The notes: generated by a model not told the origin, from the letters alone. DNA of 19,118 bases from Treponema sp. (GCA_031290005.1 JAITOJ010000038.1:1-19118); one strand, 5' to 3'. Shown: positions 1 through 6,463, counted from the stretch's first letter. Translations and numbers: made by a program.

Positions 1-133
1 TCTCTGCGTCTCCGCGTGGTAATTTTTGGCTTTAAGTCCCCGCCACCAAACTTTGTCTGCAAGACTGCCGTGCGTTGCGCGGTTCCGGTTTGGGGCGGGC
101 TTTCAGTATAGGTGAAATCTATGGAGGTTTCAA
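1..133. other. Left-edge non-coding leader
   Basis: I see no gene in this stretch. It carries the ribosome-binding site GGAGG (123-127) of the lipoprotein gene that follows, six bases before its ATG. A TATAGG at about 109-114 could be a -10 element, but no convincing -35 lies at the right distance, so I do not call a promoter. Confidence 0.5.
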
Positions 134-658
134 ATGAAAAAGACATACTCATTGTATGTATTGGTCATGCTGGCAAAGGTTACGATAGTAACCCTAACGC
201 TGGCATTCGGGTTGGTGGTCGCCGGGTGCGACGACGGGAGTGGCGGCGGTAATACCTATCCAAAAGAAATTACCATAACCGGTATTCCTTCCGGACAGAC
301 CGGTGAAAGAACGATTTATGTAGCTTCCTCTTTCAGCCAGGCAGGACTGGTTGCAAGGGGAACGGGAACCATTTCCGGTACTTCCGCAACGGCGTCCCTG
401 AAAAAACCGGACGGATCTGACTGGACGGGAACCGGATCGTATTACTTGGAAATTTCTAATGATGACGGCCCGTCTTATGTGTACAGCAACGGCAAAACGC
501 TTGCCGAACTTGGTATTTCTTCCGATGCGGAAGAAAACTCGGATGAAGACTACGAAAAGCTGCCAAAGTACACTATAACAGCGGCAACATCGTCCATTCC
601 CTTCAACTTGTTTGTGGAAATGCTTTCTCTTGATGAGCATAGTGGCGGTAGTGAGTAA
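134..658 (+). CDS. Small secreted lipoprotein of unknown function
   Basis: The 174-residue product starts with a basic, hydrophobic signal sequence ending in the lipobox VVAGC, with the lipidated cysteine at residue 32 followed by DDGSGGG, a typical flexible tether. It should therefore be an acylated, membrane-anchored protein outside the cytoplasm. The mature part (about residues 45-170) looks like one beta-rich domain with short motifs such as ITITGIPSG, GTGSYYLEIS and YVYSNGKTLAELGI. I recall this style from lipoproteins expanded in termite-gut treponemes, but I cannot name a domain. The start is fixed by GGAGG six bases upstream. A lysine at residue 15 interrupts the hydrophobic stretch, which is slightly unusual. 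There is no operon partner: a perfect GC-rich hairpin follows seven bases after the stop. The lipoprotein call is firm; the function is unknown. Confidence 0.8.
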   Translation: MKKTYSLYVLVMLAKVTIVTLTLAFGLVVAGCDDGSGGGNTYPKEITITGIPSGQTGERTIYVASSFSQAGLVARGTGTISGTSATASLKKPDGSDWTGTGSYYLEISNDDGPSYVYSNGKTLAELGISSDAEENSDEDYEKLPKYTITAATSSIPFNLFVEMLSLDEHSGGSE

Positions 659-665
659 CGAGGCT

Positions 666-688
666 GCCGCGCCATCCCCTGGCGCGGC
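666..688 (+). terminator. GC-rich hairpin after the lipoprotein gene
   Basis: A perfect 9-bp stem (GCCGCGCCA at 666-674 with TGGCGCGGC at 680-688) closes a TCCCC loop seven bases after the lipoprotein stop codon. There is no T-run behind it, so it would be a poor intrinsic terminator. It may instead protect the mRNA 3' end or help factor-dependent termination. Confidence 0.35.
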
Positions 689-695
689 GCTTCGA

Positions 696-751
696 TGCAG
701 GCGGGGCGAGAGTCCCGCCCGCAAAGCCCGTGGGAGCAATCCTGCGGGCTG
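696..751. repeat. Double GNRA-hairpin element, copy 1
   Basis: This 56-bp element is 54/56 identical to 1218-1273. It folds as two adjacent hairpins: 700-719 with an 8-bp stem closed by a GAGA tetraloop, and 725-750 with an 11-bp stem (two G-T wobbles) closed by a GCAA tetraloop. Both loops are GNRA type on the + strand. Copy 1 has no T-run behind it. Confidence 0.75.
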
Positions 752-1001
752 GGTCATGCGGTGTATGCCTCCTCCTTGTACCGAAACAGCACTGCCGGGC
801 CGGAGGATAATATTGACACGGCGACTGGTCTGGGTTTGAGCAGCACCGGTAGCGCGCCGTTTGGACAATAACGAATCTTGCGGCGCGGCAAGTCTACCGC
901 GCCAAGCAGATGTATAGAGAGATAGAGGAATAGAGCGCCGTTTGCGGGCTTTGTTCCGTACCTGAAAGCGGCGCATTGTTCGAGGGTTTGTAAAAACAGT
1001 G

Positions 1002-1037
1002 AGAAGGCGAGGCCGGTTGCGACTTCGCCTTCTTTCG
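1002..1037 (+). terminator. Terminator-like hairpin
   Basis: AGAAGGCGA at 1002-1010 pairs perfectly with TCGCCTTCT at 1025-1033 across a 14-base loop and is followed by TTCG. The T-tract is short and broken, so this is a weak intrinsic terminator candidate. No gene clearly ends just upstream. Confidence 0.3.
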
Positions 1038-1046
1038 TTTAACGGT

Positions 1047-1147
1047 TTGGGGGAGCCCCCAAGCCAAATGGGGGAGCCCCCAAAACAAATGGGGAAGCCC
1101 CCAATACGAAAGGGCCACGGCCCAAAGCAAATGGGCCAGGCCGGCCC
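1047..1147. repeat. 21-bp tandem array of G/C-rich palindromes
   Basis: Five units begin at 1048, 1069, 1090, 1111 and 1132, an exact 21-bp period. Each has a palindromic core followed by an A-rich spacer such as AAACAAA. Cores run GGGGG-AG-CCCCC in units 1 and 2, GGGG-AAGC-CCCC in unit 3, GGGCC-AC-GGCCC in unit 4, and GGGCC-AGGCC-GGCCC in unit 5. Pairing is kept although stem bases change on both sides. Because 21 is a multiple of three, three reading frames stay open with seven-residue periodicity (for example GEPPKQM on the + strand), but none has good start signals. Confidence 0.8.
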
Positions 1148-1217
1148 TTGGAGCGTCATTCAGAAGGCGATTATTGCGTAATAGAGGGTGGGCTTCCGGG
1201 CGATACTGCCGGGAGTT

Positions 1218-1273
1218 TGCAGGCGGGGCGAGAGTCCCGCCCGTAAAGCCCGTGGGAGCAAACCTGCGGGCTG
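1218..1273. repeat. Double GNRA-hairpin element, copy 2
   Basis: This is the second copy of the 696-751 element, 522 bp downstream in the same orientation, with two substitutions. The first hairpin (1222-1241) is unchanged. In the second (1247-1272) the loop-closing pair becomes an A/A mismatch. Six T's at 1274-1279 follow directly, so in this copy the second hairpin has the form of an intrinsic terminator for + strand transcription. Confidence 0.75.
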
Positions 1274-1300
1274 TTTTTTATCCCGAATTGCGAATTGCTG

Positions 1301-1338
1301 AAACTAAAGAGTGAGCCCCTCGCTCTTTAGTTTGTTTT
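1301..1338. terminator. 15-bp stem terminator just before the esterase gene
   Basis: Bases 1301-1315 pair with 1319-1333 as a 15-bp stem with one G-T wobble and a CCC loop, followed by GTTTT. The A-rich left arm and T-rich right arm make it plausible as a terminator in either direction. It ends only five bases before the extended -10 of the esterase promoter, so it probably insulates that gene from transcription through the upstream repeat region. Confidence 0.65.
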
Positions 1339-1339
1339 A

Positions 1340-1348
1340 TGATATACT
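1340..1348 (+). promoter_or_regulatory. Extended -10 promoter of the esterase gene
   Basis: TGATATACT (extended -10 TGn plus TATACT at 1343-1348) lies eight bases before the ATG at 1357. No -35 consensus is visible, and no ribosome-binding site precedes either possible ATG. Transcription should start at or next to the ATG, giving a leaderless mRNA. Confidence 0.5.
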
Positions 1349-1356
1349 TAGTATCT

Positions 1357-2313
1357 ATGGACGATGAATCCGGTCTGCCAGAGCAATTTCGAAATGACCG
1401 AAAAAAAGCGATACAGAAGCTTTCTCATTTGATATATTCTCCCAGACGGGACCCAAAGGTATTCCGGGAGAAATTGGAAGAAGCATTTTTTTCACCTTTT
1501 CTTCCTCACCGGGTGGAACATAGTGAATTTTTTGTGGAAAACGTCTCCTGCGAAATGCTTTCTCCCCAAGCCTATGTCAAAAACCGGATAATTTTCTATG
1601 TGCACGGCGGCTCATTTTTGGGCGGTTCAAGCCGATCCTGGCGCACCTTTTGCGCTTCTTTTGCCAATGAGTGTGTCTCGCGGCTGGTGATTCCAAATTA
1701 CCGGCTCGCCCCCACCTTTGCTTTTCCCGTGGCTTTGGAGGACATTCAAACCGTGTTTCGCCACCTGCTTAATCAGGAATATGCGACAATAAAAAATGAC
1801 TCCGGCAGTATCCAGACCCCAAAAATTATCATCGCCGCGGACAGTTCCGGGGCTTCACTGGCCCTGGCATTAGTCCTGAATCTAAAGGAAAATATCAGGC
1901 GATTTATCAAACAAATCGTGCTGCTTTCTCCCTGGGTTGATTTGTCGCCGGAATCAATTTTTAATACTGCGAAGAAGAATTCAGACGAGATTATAAGCAG
2001 CGCGGCCTATAAACGGTGCGCTGATTTATATACCTATGTGTCCAACTTAAAAAATCCTCTGGTCTCTCCGCTGTATACTTCGGAACAAAGTCTGCGGGAT
2101 TTTCCGCCGGTCTATATTCAAATGGGTTCCGATGAAATCCTGCTGGCCGACGTAAAGCGATTTTGCGAAAAACTGAAAGCGGCTTCGGTTCCCTGTACGT
2201 TGGATGTGTGGAGCGGGATGATGCATTTGTTTCAAATGGCTGACGAATACCTGACAGAATCCCATCTGGCAGTCAGGCGGGTAGGCAAATATGTGCGGGA
2301 TAATACCAGATAA
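1357..2313 (+). CDS. Alpha/beta hydrolase, HSL-family esterase/lipase
   Basis: The 318-residue product is a cytoplasmic esterase of the hormone-sensitive-lipase (lipolytic family IV) type. The oxyanion motif HGGSFLGGS starts at His83, the family-typical NYRLAPTFAFPVALED follows, the nucleophile is in ADSSGAS (Ser163), and the rest of the triad fits GSDEILLAD (Asp) and MMHLF (His) near the C-terminus. The nucleophile elbow has Ala in place of the first Gly of GxSxG, a mild oddity. No signal peptide is seen. I prefer the ATG at 1357 to the in-frame ATG at 1339, because 1339 lies upstream of the -10 element and would not be transcribed from that promoter. The stop overlaps the next start (TAATG), so it is probably translated together with the U32 gene. 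The natural ester substrate is unknown. Confidence 0.85.
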   Translation: MDDESGLPEQFRNDRKKAIQKLSHLIYSPRRDPKVFREKLEEAFFSPFLPHRVEHSEFFVENVSCEMLSPQAYVKNRIIFYVHGGSFLGGSSRSWRTFCASFANECVSRLVIPNYRLAPTFAFPVALEDIQTVFRHLLNQEYATIKNDSGSIQTPKIIIAADSSGASLALALVLNLKENIRRFIKQIVLLSPWVDLSPESIFNTAKKNSDEIISSAAYKRCADLYTYVSNLKNPLVSPLYTSEQSLRDFPPVYIQMGSDEILLADVKRFCEKLKAASVPCTLDVWSGMMHLFQMADEYLTESHLAVRRVGKYVRDNTR

Positions 2314-3659
2314 TGGAATTGGCTGCTCCCGCGGGAAACCGGGAAAAACTGGGATACGCCTATGGGTATGGAGCCGATGCGGCTTATATCGGGCTGAAGC
2401 ATTTTTCTCTCCGGCTCAAGGCTGATAATTTTTCCCCTGATGAATACAAAGCAGTCTGCCATCTCAAAGAAGCCTTCCCGGGCAAAAAGCTATACTGCGC
2501 CCTGAATATCAGCTTTCATAACACAGACATCGACCGGTTTGTCTCGGAAATCAACGATTACCATTGCTATCCCTTTGACGCCTTCATTGTGCAGGATTTG
2601 GGGCTGGTGGAATTGCTGAAAAAGCATTTTCCCGGCGCGGCCCTGCACTTGAGCACCCAGGCAAATTGCGTTAACCGCGAGGCGGCAAAGCTCTATCACC
2701 GCATGGGATTCAAGCGGATTGTGCTGGGCAGGGAAGCGTCCCTGACTGAAATTCGGGAAATCAAGGATGCCGCGCCAGAGTTGGAACTGGAAGCTTTTGT
2801 TCACGGAGCCATGTGCATTGCCTATTCGGGCCGCTGTCTGATGAGCGCCTATCTGGCAGGCCGGAGCGCAAATGCCGGCCACTGTTCCCATTCCTGCCGC
2901 TGGGATTACCGGGCGCTGACAGACCTTCCCCCAAGCGGTCGTCTTTATCTGGAGGAGAAAGAGCGTCCCGGCGAGCTTTTGCCTGTCTTTGAGGGAGAAA
3001 ACTTTACAGAAGTGCTTTCCTCAAAAGATTTGTGCATGATAGACCACCTGGCTGATATGCAAAATGCCGGGATTGATGCCCTGAAAATCGAAGGCCGGAT
3101 GAAAAGCATCTACTATACCGCTCTGGTCACCCATGCCTACCGCAAGGCTTTGGATGCGCTTTTGGGCATCATTCCCCAGAAAGAAGCGGAACCGTTTATC
3201 CGCGATGTGTACCAGGTGAGCCACCGCGAATTTACGACCGGTTTTTACTATGACCGCACAAAAGCAAGCGCCACTGCCAGCGGCACACCACACAGTGACT
3301 ACGATCTGGCGGGAACTATAGGAACAAAACTGAATGTTGGCAGGCAGGGGTGGCATTTGTATCATTTTACTGCCATGAACAAACTAAAGGCCGGAACGCC
3401 TCTGGAAATCATCACCCCGGAAATCGCTTGTATCCCTCTGGGGCCGGAGGACTACCGTTTGATACACCCCGAAACCGGAGCGTCGCTTGAGTGGGTAAGC
3501 CACGGGCATCCCTGTCAGTTGTGTACGCCCCGGGAACTGCCAAATCCAGTTTTTGGAGTAGAATTATTAGTCCGTATGGGCCTGCCAATACATCCGGTTG
3601 TTTTCCACGGTAAAACCGATTTTTTTGTTCCGGTACAGATAGGAAAGATACGACCGTAA
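2313..3659 (+). CDS. U32 family protein, TrhP/YegQ-like
   Basis: The 448-residue product matches the peptidase U32 family in length and signature: EAFVHGAMCIAYSGRCLMS at about residues 160-178, with further cysteines at about 191 and 195. Members called collagenase-like proteases have in E. coli and Bacillus been shown to be tRNA 5-hydroxyuridine (TrhP) or 23S rRNA (RlhA) hydroxylation factors. The length here is close to TrhP rather than to the longer RlhA, so a role in tRNA wobble-uridine modification is the best inference. It begins on the last base of the esterase stop (TAATG) and has no SD of its own, so it relies on coupling. Its last 93 bases overlap the end of the convergent metallo-hydrolase gene, so the final 31 residues are encoded opposite another real coding sequence. 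Confidence 0.85.
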   Translation: MELAAPAGNREKLGYAYGYGADAAYIGLKHFSLRLKADNFSPDEYKAVCHLKEAFPGKKLYCALNISFHNTDIDRFVSEINDYHCYPFDAFIVQDLGLVELLKKHFPGAALHLSTQANCVNREAAKLYHRMGFKRIVLGREASLTEIREIKDAAPELELEAFVHGAMCIAYSGRCLMSAYLAGRSANAGHCSHSCRWDYRALTDLPPSGRLYLEEKERPGELLPVFEGENFTEVLSSKDLCMIDHLADMQNAGIDALKIEGRMKSIYYTALVTHAYRKALDALLGIIPQKEAEPFIRDVYQVSHREFTTGFYYDRTKASATASGTPHSDYDLAGTIGTKLNVGRQGWHLYHFTAMNKLKAGTPLEIITPEIACIPLGPEDYRLIHPETGASLEWVSHGHPCQLCTPRELPNPVFGVELLVRMGLPIHPVVFHGKTDFFVPVQIGKIRP

Positions 3660-4520
3660 GGTGCTGCCGACAAGCACGTACTGGATATATCCCAGGGGAA
3701 TTGAATTGATGTCGGCCACCTTTGCCAACAGTTCCTCAGGGGTCAGTTTTTCTTTCAGACAGCGGAGTATTGTAGTTTCCACTTCCCGCACCGCTATGGA
3801 GTTGATTTCTGTGAGCGCTTCAGGAGCAGTGAAAATTGCGCCGTGGGAAGGCACAAAATAATCCGCATGAATAGCATTGATTTTTTCCAGAGAGGCCTTA
3901 AACCCTTCCACGTCGTGCAGAAAAGCAATCCAATATTTTGCGATTGTCTCCCTGCCAAAAGCGCCGTCTCCCAGATGAACCGCGGACTTCCCGGTTTGTT
4001 TGTCAGTGTGGAGAATGCCTATCATATCAATGTAGTGACCGGGAAGGGAGATGATTTCCATGGTTGAGTCCCGGAGTTCAATTTTTTCACCCCCCGCGAT
4101 AATCCGCGTCACGCTGGACGGCTTTGCCTCAAAAAATTTGCTGCGAATTTCAGGGAAGGGGCAAGCGCCCCAGACCAGGGCGCTTTCAAGCTGGGGGTTT
4201 TCGATAATCGCTTTTTCACCCTGACTGGCCCAAATTTCACAATGTGTCGCGGTTTGGAGCCAGGCATTCCCTCCAGCGTGGTCGGCATGGGAGTGGGTGT
4301 TGATAATCCCCTGGAGAACAAAATTGTTCCCATACAGCTCCGAAAGAAGACGGAGAATCTTCTTGCCCGTGTCACCGTCCCCGCCGGAGTCAATCAGATA
4401 GATATGCCGGGGTTGGGCACTGTCTGAAATCCCGTCAGAAATGACGCCGATATTCGTGACCCCGGTGATAATCGAGAACGTGTCTGAAAGCTGAACCAAA
4501 TTGTCTTGTGAAAAAGCCAT
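3567..4520 (-). CDS. Metallo-beta-lactamase-fold hydrolase
   Basis: The 317-residue product has the zinc-binding motif HSHADH at residues 76-81, then GHYIDMIG, HLGDGAFG and a late PSHGAIF, in the order seen in MBL-fold hydrolases of the glyoxalase II/LACTB2 type. The C-terminal part (about 245-317) looks like the small helical winged domain of such proteins, ending in YLYRNKKIGFTVENNRMYW. Likely a cytoplasmic hydrolase; substrate unknown. The ATG has no SD. An extended -10 lies seven bases upstream, so a leaderless mRNA is expected. The 3' end overlaps the end of the U32 gene by 93 bp, and both C-termini look family-like or at least uninterrupted. rpsU lies upstream on the same strand but behind a strong terminator, so the two are separate transcripts. 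Confidence 0.87.
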   Translation of the reverse strand: MAFSQDNLVQLSDTFSIITGVTNIGVISDGISDSAQPRHIYLIDSGGDGDTGKKILRLLSELYGNNFVLQGIINTHSHADHAGGNAWLQTATHCEIWASQGEKAIIENPQLESALVWGACPFPEIRSKFFEAKPSSVTRIIAGGEKIELRDSTMEIISLPGHYIDMIGILHTDKQTGKSAVHLGDGAFGRETIAKYWIAFLHDVEGFKASLEKINAIHADYFVPSHGAIFTAPEALTEINSIAVREVETTILRCLKEKLTPEELLAKVADINSIPLGYIQYVLVGSTLRSYLSYLYRNKKIGFTVENNRMYWQAHTD

Positions 4521-4527
4521 GATACGG

Positions 4528-4536
4528 AGTATAGCA
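4528..4536 (-). promoter_or_regulatory. Extended -10 promoter of the MBL hydrolase gene
   Basis: On the minus strand TGC-TATACT (TATACT at 4533-4528) ends seven bases before the ATG at 4520. The place of a -35 with a 17-bp spacer (4556-4551) falls on the T-tract of the rpsU terminator (TTTTTT). No SD is present, so the transcript should be leaderless. Confidence 0.6.
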
Positions 4537-4549
4537 TATTTTTGGGGAT

Positions 4550-4593
4550 AAAAAAACTCCGTACCAGTTTATTCCCTGATACGGAGTTTTTTT
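4550..4593. terminator. Bidirectional terminator after rpsU
   Basis: AAAAAACTCCGTA at 4551-4563 pairs with TACGGAGTTTTTT at 4580-4592, a perfect 13-bp stem with a 16-base loop and flanking A and T runs, a textbook intrinsic terminator in both directions. It starts two bases past the rpsU stop. The sequence TGATACGGAGT occurs both in the stem (4577-4587) and at 4520-4530, next to the hydrolase start. Confidence 0.88.
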
Positions 4594-4595
4594 GC

Positions 4596-4820
4596 TTATT
4601 GCGGGAAAGACGGTGTCTTTGTGATTTCCCGCGGACGCCGGCTTCTTTTCATCAATTTACGCCGCAGGGTTTTGTTTTTGCGGTTTTTAATGGTAGAAGG
4701 TTTTTCATAGTACTCGCGCTTTTTATATTCCCGGATGATTCCTTCTTTTTCAACTATCCGCTTAAAGCGTTTAATTGCTTTTTCGAGATTTTCAGAATCA
4801 TCAATAAGAACATGGGCCAT
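4596..4820 (-). CDS. rpsU: 30S ribosomal protein S21
   Basis: The 74-residue, very basic product matches bS21 along its length: the N-terminal DDSENLEKAIKRFKRIVEKEGI, the REYKKREYYEKPS centre, and the KRRKL-like arginine/lysine-rich tail. S21 joins the small subunit late and helps initiation on SD-containing mRNAs by acting near the anti-SD. The start is certain: AGGAGGTGAT, a near-perfect SD, precedes the ATG. It is single-copy and monocistronic here, with its own promoter upstream and a strong terminator right after the stop. The strong SD is a useful contrast with the SD-less neighbours on both sides. Confidence 0.95.
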   Translation of the reverse strand: MAHVLIDDSENLEKAIKRFKRIVEKEGIIREYKKREYYEKPSTIKNRKNKTLRRKLMKRSRRPREITKTPSFPQ

Positions 4821-4860
4821 ATAATCACCTCCTTCCGGTTGTACCGTAGAAATTTCACTT

Positions 4861-4890
4861 AGTCTAACAAATTGCGGCGGTCTGTGTCAA
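4861..4890 (-). promoter_or_regulatory. rpsU promoter
   Basis: On the minus strand TTGACA (4890-4885) is followed after 18 bp by TAGACT (4866-4861). The leader to the rpsU ATG is about 35 bases and contains the strong SD. The -35 forms one arm of an 8-bp inverted repeat (GTGTCAAG 4884-4891, CTTGACAC 4908-4915) whose other arm is the -35 of the divergent carboxylase gene. Confidence 0.6.
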
Positions 4891-4908
4891 GGGGGCTGCC
4901 TGAGCGAC

Positions 4909-4937
4909 TTGACACTTTTTCCATATCCTGTTATTAC
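4909..4937 (+). promoter_or_regulatory. Promoter of the carboxyltransferase gene
   Basis: TTGACA (4909-4914), a 17-bp spacer and TATTAC (4932-4937) lie nine bases before the ATG at 4947. Transcription should begin about 4944, leaving almost no leader, and no SD is visible. This is divergent from the rpsU promoter, the two -35 elements being inverted copies of each other. Confidence 0.6.
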
Positions 4938-4946
4938 CATTTCATT

Positions 4947-6434
4947 ATGACATATAATTTGGAAAAACAGCACGAAAAGGGAAAACTCCACGCTATTGAA
5001 CGTATAAACGCCCTGGTTGACCAGGGGTCGTTTCTGGAAATTTATTCCGGGGCGCGGCACAATTGTACGGGTTTTGGCATGGACACGAAAGAGATTCCCT
5101 ACGACGGGGTGATTACCGGTTTTGGCACGGTCAAGGGCAGGAAAATCGCCCTATACGCCCAGGATTTTACCGTCCAGGGCGGTTCCCTGGGCAAGATGCA
5201 TGGGGACAAAATCGCGGAGCTTATCGAAAAGGCCATAGAAGCCCGGTGCCCCGTGGTGGGCATTAACGATTCCGGGGGTGCCCGGATTCAGGAGGGGGTC
5301 AATTCCCTTGCCGGGTATGGGAACCTGTTTTTTCAGAACGTCCGCGCCTCAGGGTACATCCCCCAGATTTCGATTATCGCCGGCCCCTGCGCGGGGGGCG
5401 CGGTGTACAGCCCCGGCATCACCGACTTTATCTTTACGGTGGACCACATCAGTTACCTATTCATTACCGGGCCAAAGGTGGTCAAAAGCGTCATGTTCCT
5501 GGACGTCACCGAGGAAGAACTGGGCGGCCCAGCCATACACGCACAAAAAAGCGGGGTGAGCCATTTCCGCTGCCCCACCGAGGCGGGCTGTTACGCTCAA
5601 GTCAAAACGCTGCTGGACTACATCCCCCACTATTACGGGGAGGTTTTGCCGTCCGCGCCCTTCACGTACCCGGAGGCCCAAAAGACCGGGGAGATTGGGA
5701 ACATCCTGCCCGAGCGGGGCGCTCAGAGCTACGACATCCGCCGGGTGATTGACTGCCTCTCGGACGACAACAGCTTCTTTGAGGTGGCCGAAGAATTCGC
5801 GGTCAGCGTGGTCACCGGGTTCGCCCGGATTGAGGGCCGGACCGTGGGGGTTATCGCCAACAACCCGGCTGGCTTGGGCGGGGTGATGAACTGTGACGCC
5901 AGCGACAAGGCGGCCCGGTTTGTCCGGTACTGCGACGCCTTCAATATTCCCCTGCTTTCCCTGGTGGACATCCCGGGCTTTATCCCCGGCCCGGAGGAAG
6001 AACAGAAGGGAATCATCCGCCACGGGGCCAAGCTGATTTACGCCTACTCCGAGGCCACGGTTCCCAAGGTGACGGTGATTATCCGCAAAGCCTATGGCGG
6101 GGCTTATATCGCCATGTGTTCCAAACACCTGGGGGCGGACTTCGTGTTCGCCTGGCCCAGAGCGGAAATCGCCGTCATGGGGGCGGAAGGGGCGGTGCAG
6201 ATTCTCTATGCCAGGGAAGCGAAAGACCCGGTCCAGGCCGCGCTGGTGCGGGAAAAAACGCAGGAATATCGGGAAACCATCATGAACCCCAAAACCGCCA
6301 CCGAGCGGGGCTATATTTCCGAGGTGATTGAGCCGGCGGAGACCCGCGCCAAAATTGCCGCCTGTTTCCAGCTTTTGGCGGACAAGAAGTCCACCGCCAG
6401 GGTCGAAAAAAAGCACGGGAATATTCCGCTGTAG
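4947..6434 (+). CDS. Acyl-CoA carboxylase carboxyltransferase subunit (PccB/MmdA-like)
   Basis: The 495-residue product is a full biotin-dependent carboxyltransferase of the propionyl-CoA carboxylase beta / methylmalonyl-CoA decarboxylase alpha type. The N-terminal crotonase-fold half carries EKQHEKGKLHAIERI, GGSLGKMHGDKI, NDSGGARIQEGV (about 107-118) and IAGPCAGGAVYSPGITD. The C-terminal half carries ANNPAGLGGVMNCDASDKAARF, VDIPGFIPGPEEE and IIRKAYGGAYIAM. It moves a carboxyl group between biotin and an acyl-CoA, as in propionate formation or Na+-pumping decarboxylation. The biotin carrier and partner subunits are not nearby, so the direction cannot be told. ATG 4947 is chosen because it aligns with the family N-terminus and follows the promoter; an in-frame upstream TTG at 4872 precedes the promoter. 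The N-terminus is a little shorter than usual. The gene is visibly more GC-rich than the esterase region. Confidence 0.9.
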   Translation: MTYNLEKQHEKGKLHAIERINALVDQGSFLEIYSGARHNCTGFGMDTKEIPYDGVITGFGTVKGRKIALYAQDFTVQGGSLGKMHGDKIAELIEKAIEARCPVVGINDSGGARIQEGVNSLAGYGNLFFQNVRASGYIPQISIIAGPCAGGAVYSPGITDFIFTVDHISYLFITGPKVVKSVMFLDVTEEELGGPAIHAQKSGVSHFRCPTEAGCYAQVKTLLDYIPHYYGEVLPSAPFTYPEAQKTGEIGNILPERGAQSYDIRRVIDCLSDDNSFFEVAEEFAVSVVTGFARIEGRTVGVIANNPAGLGGVMNCDASDKAARFVRYCDAFNIPLLSLVDIPGFIPGPEEEQKGIIRHGAKLIYAYSEATVPKVTVIIRKAYGGAYIAMCSKHLGADFVFAWPRAEIAVMGAEGAVQILYAREAKDPVQAALVREKTQEYRETIMNPKTATERGYISEVIEPAETRAKIAACFQLLADKKSTARVEKKHGNIPL

Positions 6435-6463
6435 GCAAGACGGATTTTAATTGAGGCGTAATA

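Larger units (their letters stand above)
659..1300. other. Non-coding region rich in hairpins and repeats
   Basis: About 640 bases without a convincing gene. It contains a GC-rich hairpin at 666-688, a 56-bp double-hairpin element at 696-751 with a second copy at 1218-1273, a further 7-bp perfect stem GGCGCGG/CCGCGCC at 882-888/897-903, a terminator-like stem at 1002-1033 and a 21-bp tandem array at 1047-1147. Reading frames that stay open across it show repeat-driven low-complexity peptides and no ribosome-binding sites. It could be a structured non-coding RNA region or an accumulation of mobile REP-like repeats; the sequence alone does not decide. Confidence 0.55.

Noticed and set aside
813..841. 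Promoter starting with TTGACA at 813
   Set aside because: At 16-18 bp downstream the sequence is GTTTGAGC, without a -10, and no gene follows.
194..1159. Long open frame on the minus strand (321 codons) opposite the lipoprotein gene and the repeat region
   Set aside because: It is antisense to a clear lipoprotein gene, has no SD, and its N-terminal part is the translated 21-bp array (heptads with GGSPIWLGG-like units). Openness comes from base composition and repeats.
999..1181. 60-codon + strand frame with GEPPKQM-type heptad repeats
   Set aside because: It starts at GTG without a suitably spaced SD, runs through a terminator-like stem at 1002-1033, and the array shows stem compensation rather than peptide conservation. 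Kept only as an alternative reading of the repeat.
659..1300. Diversity-generating retroelement template or retron RNA next to the lipoprotein gene
   Set aside because: No reverse transcriptase, no variable repeat matching the lipoprotein's end, and no adenine-biased differences between the two 56-bp copies.
1339..1356. Upstream in-frame ATG of the esterase gene
   Set aside because: It lies before the extended -10 element, inside the tail of the terminator, and has no SD. The ATG at 1357 fits the promoter better.
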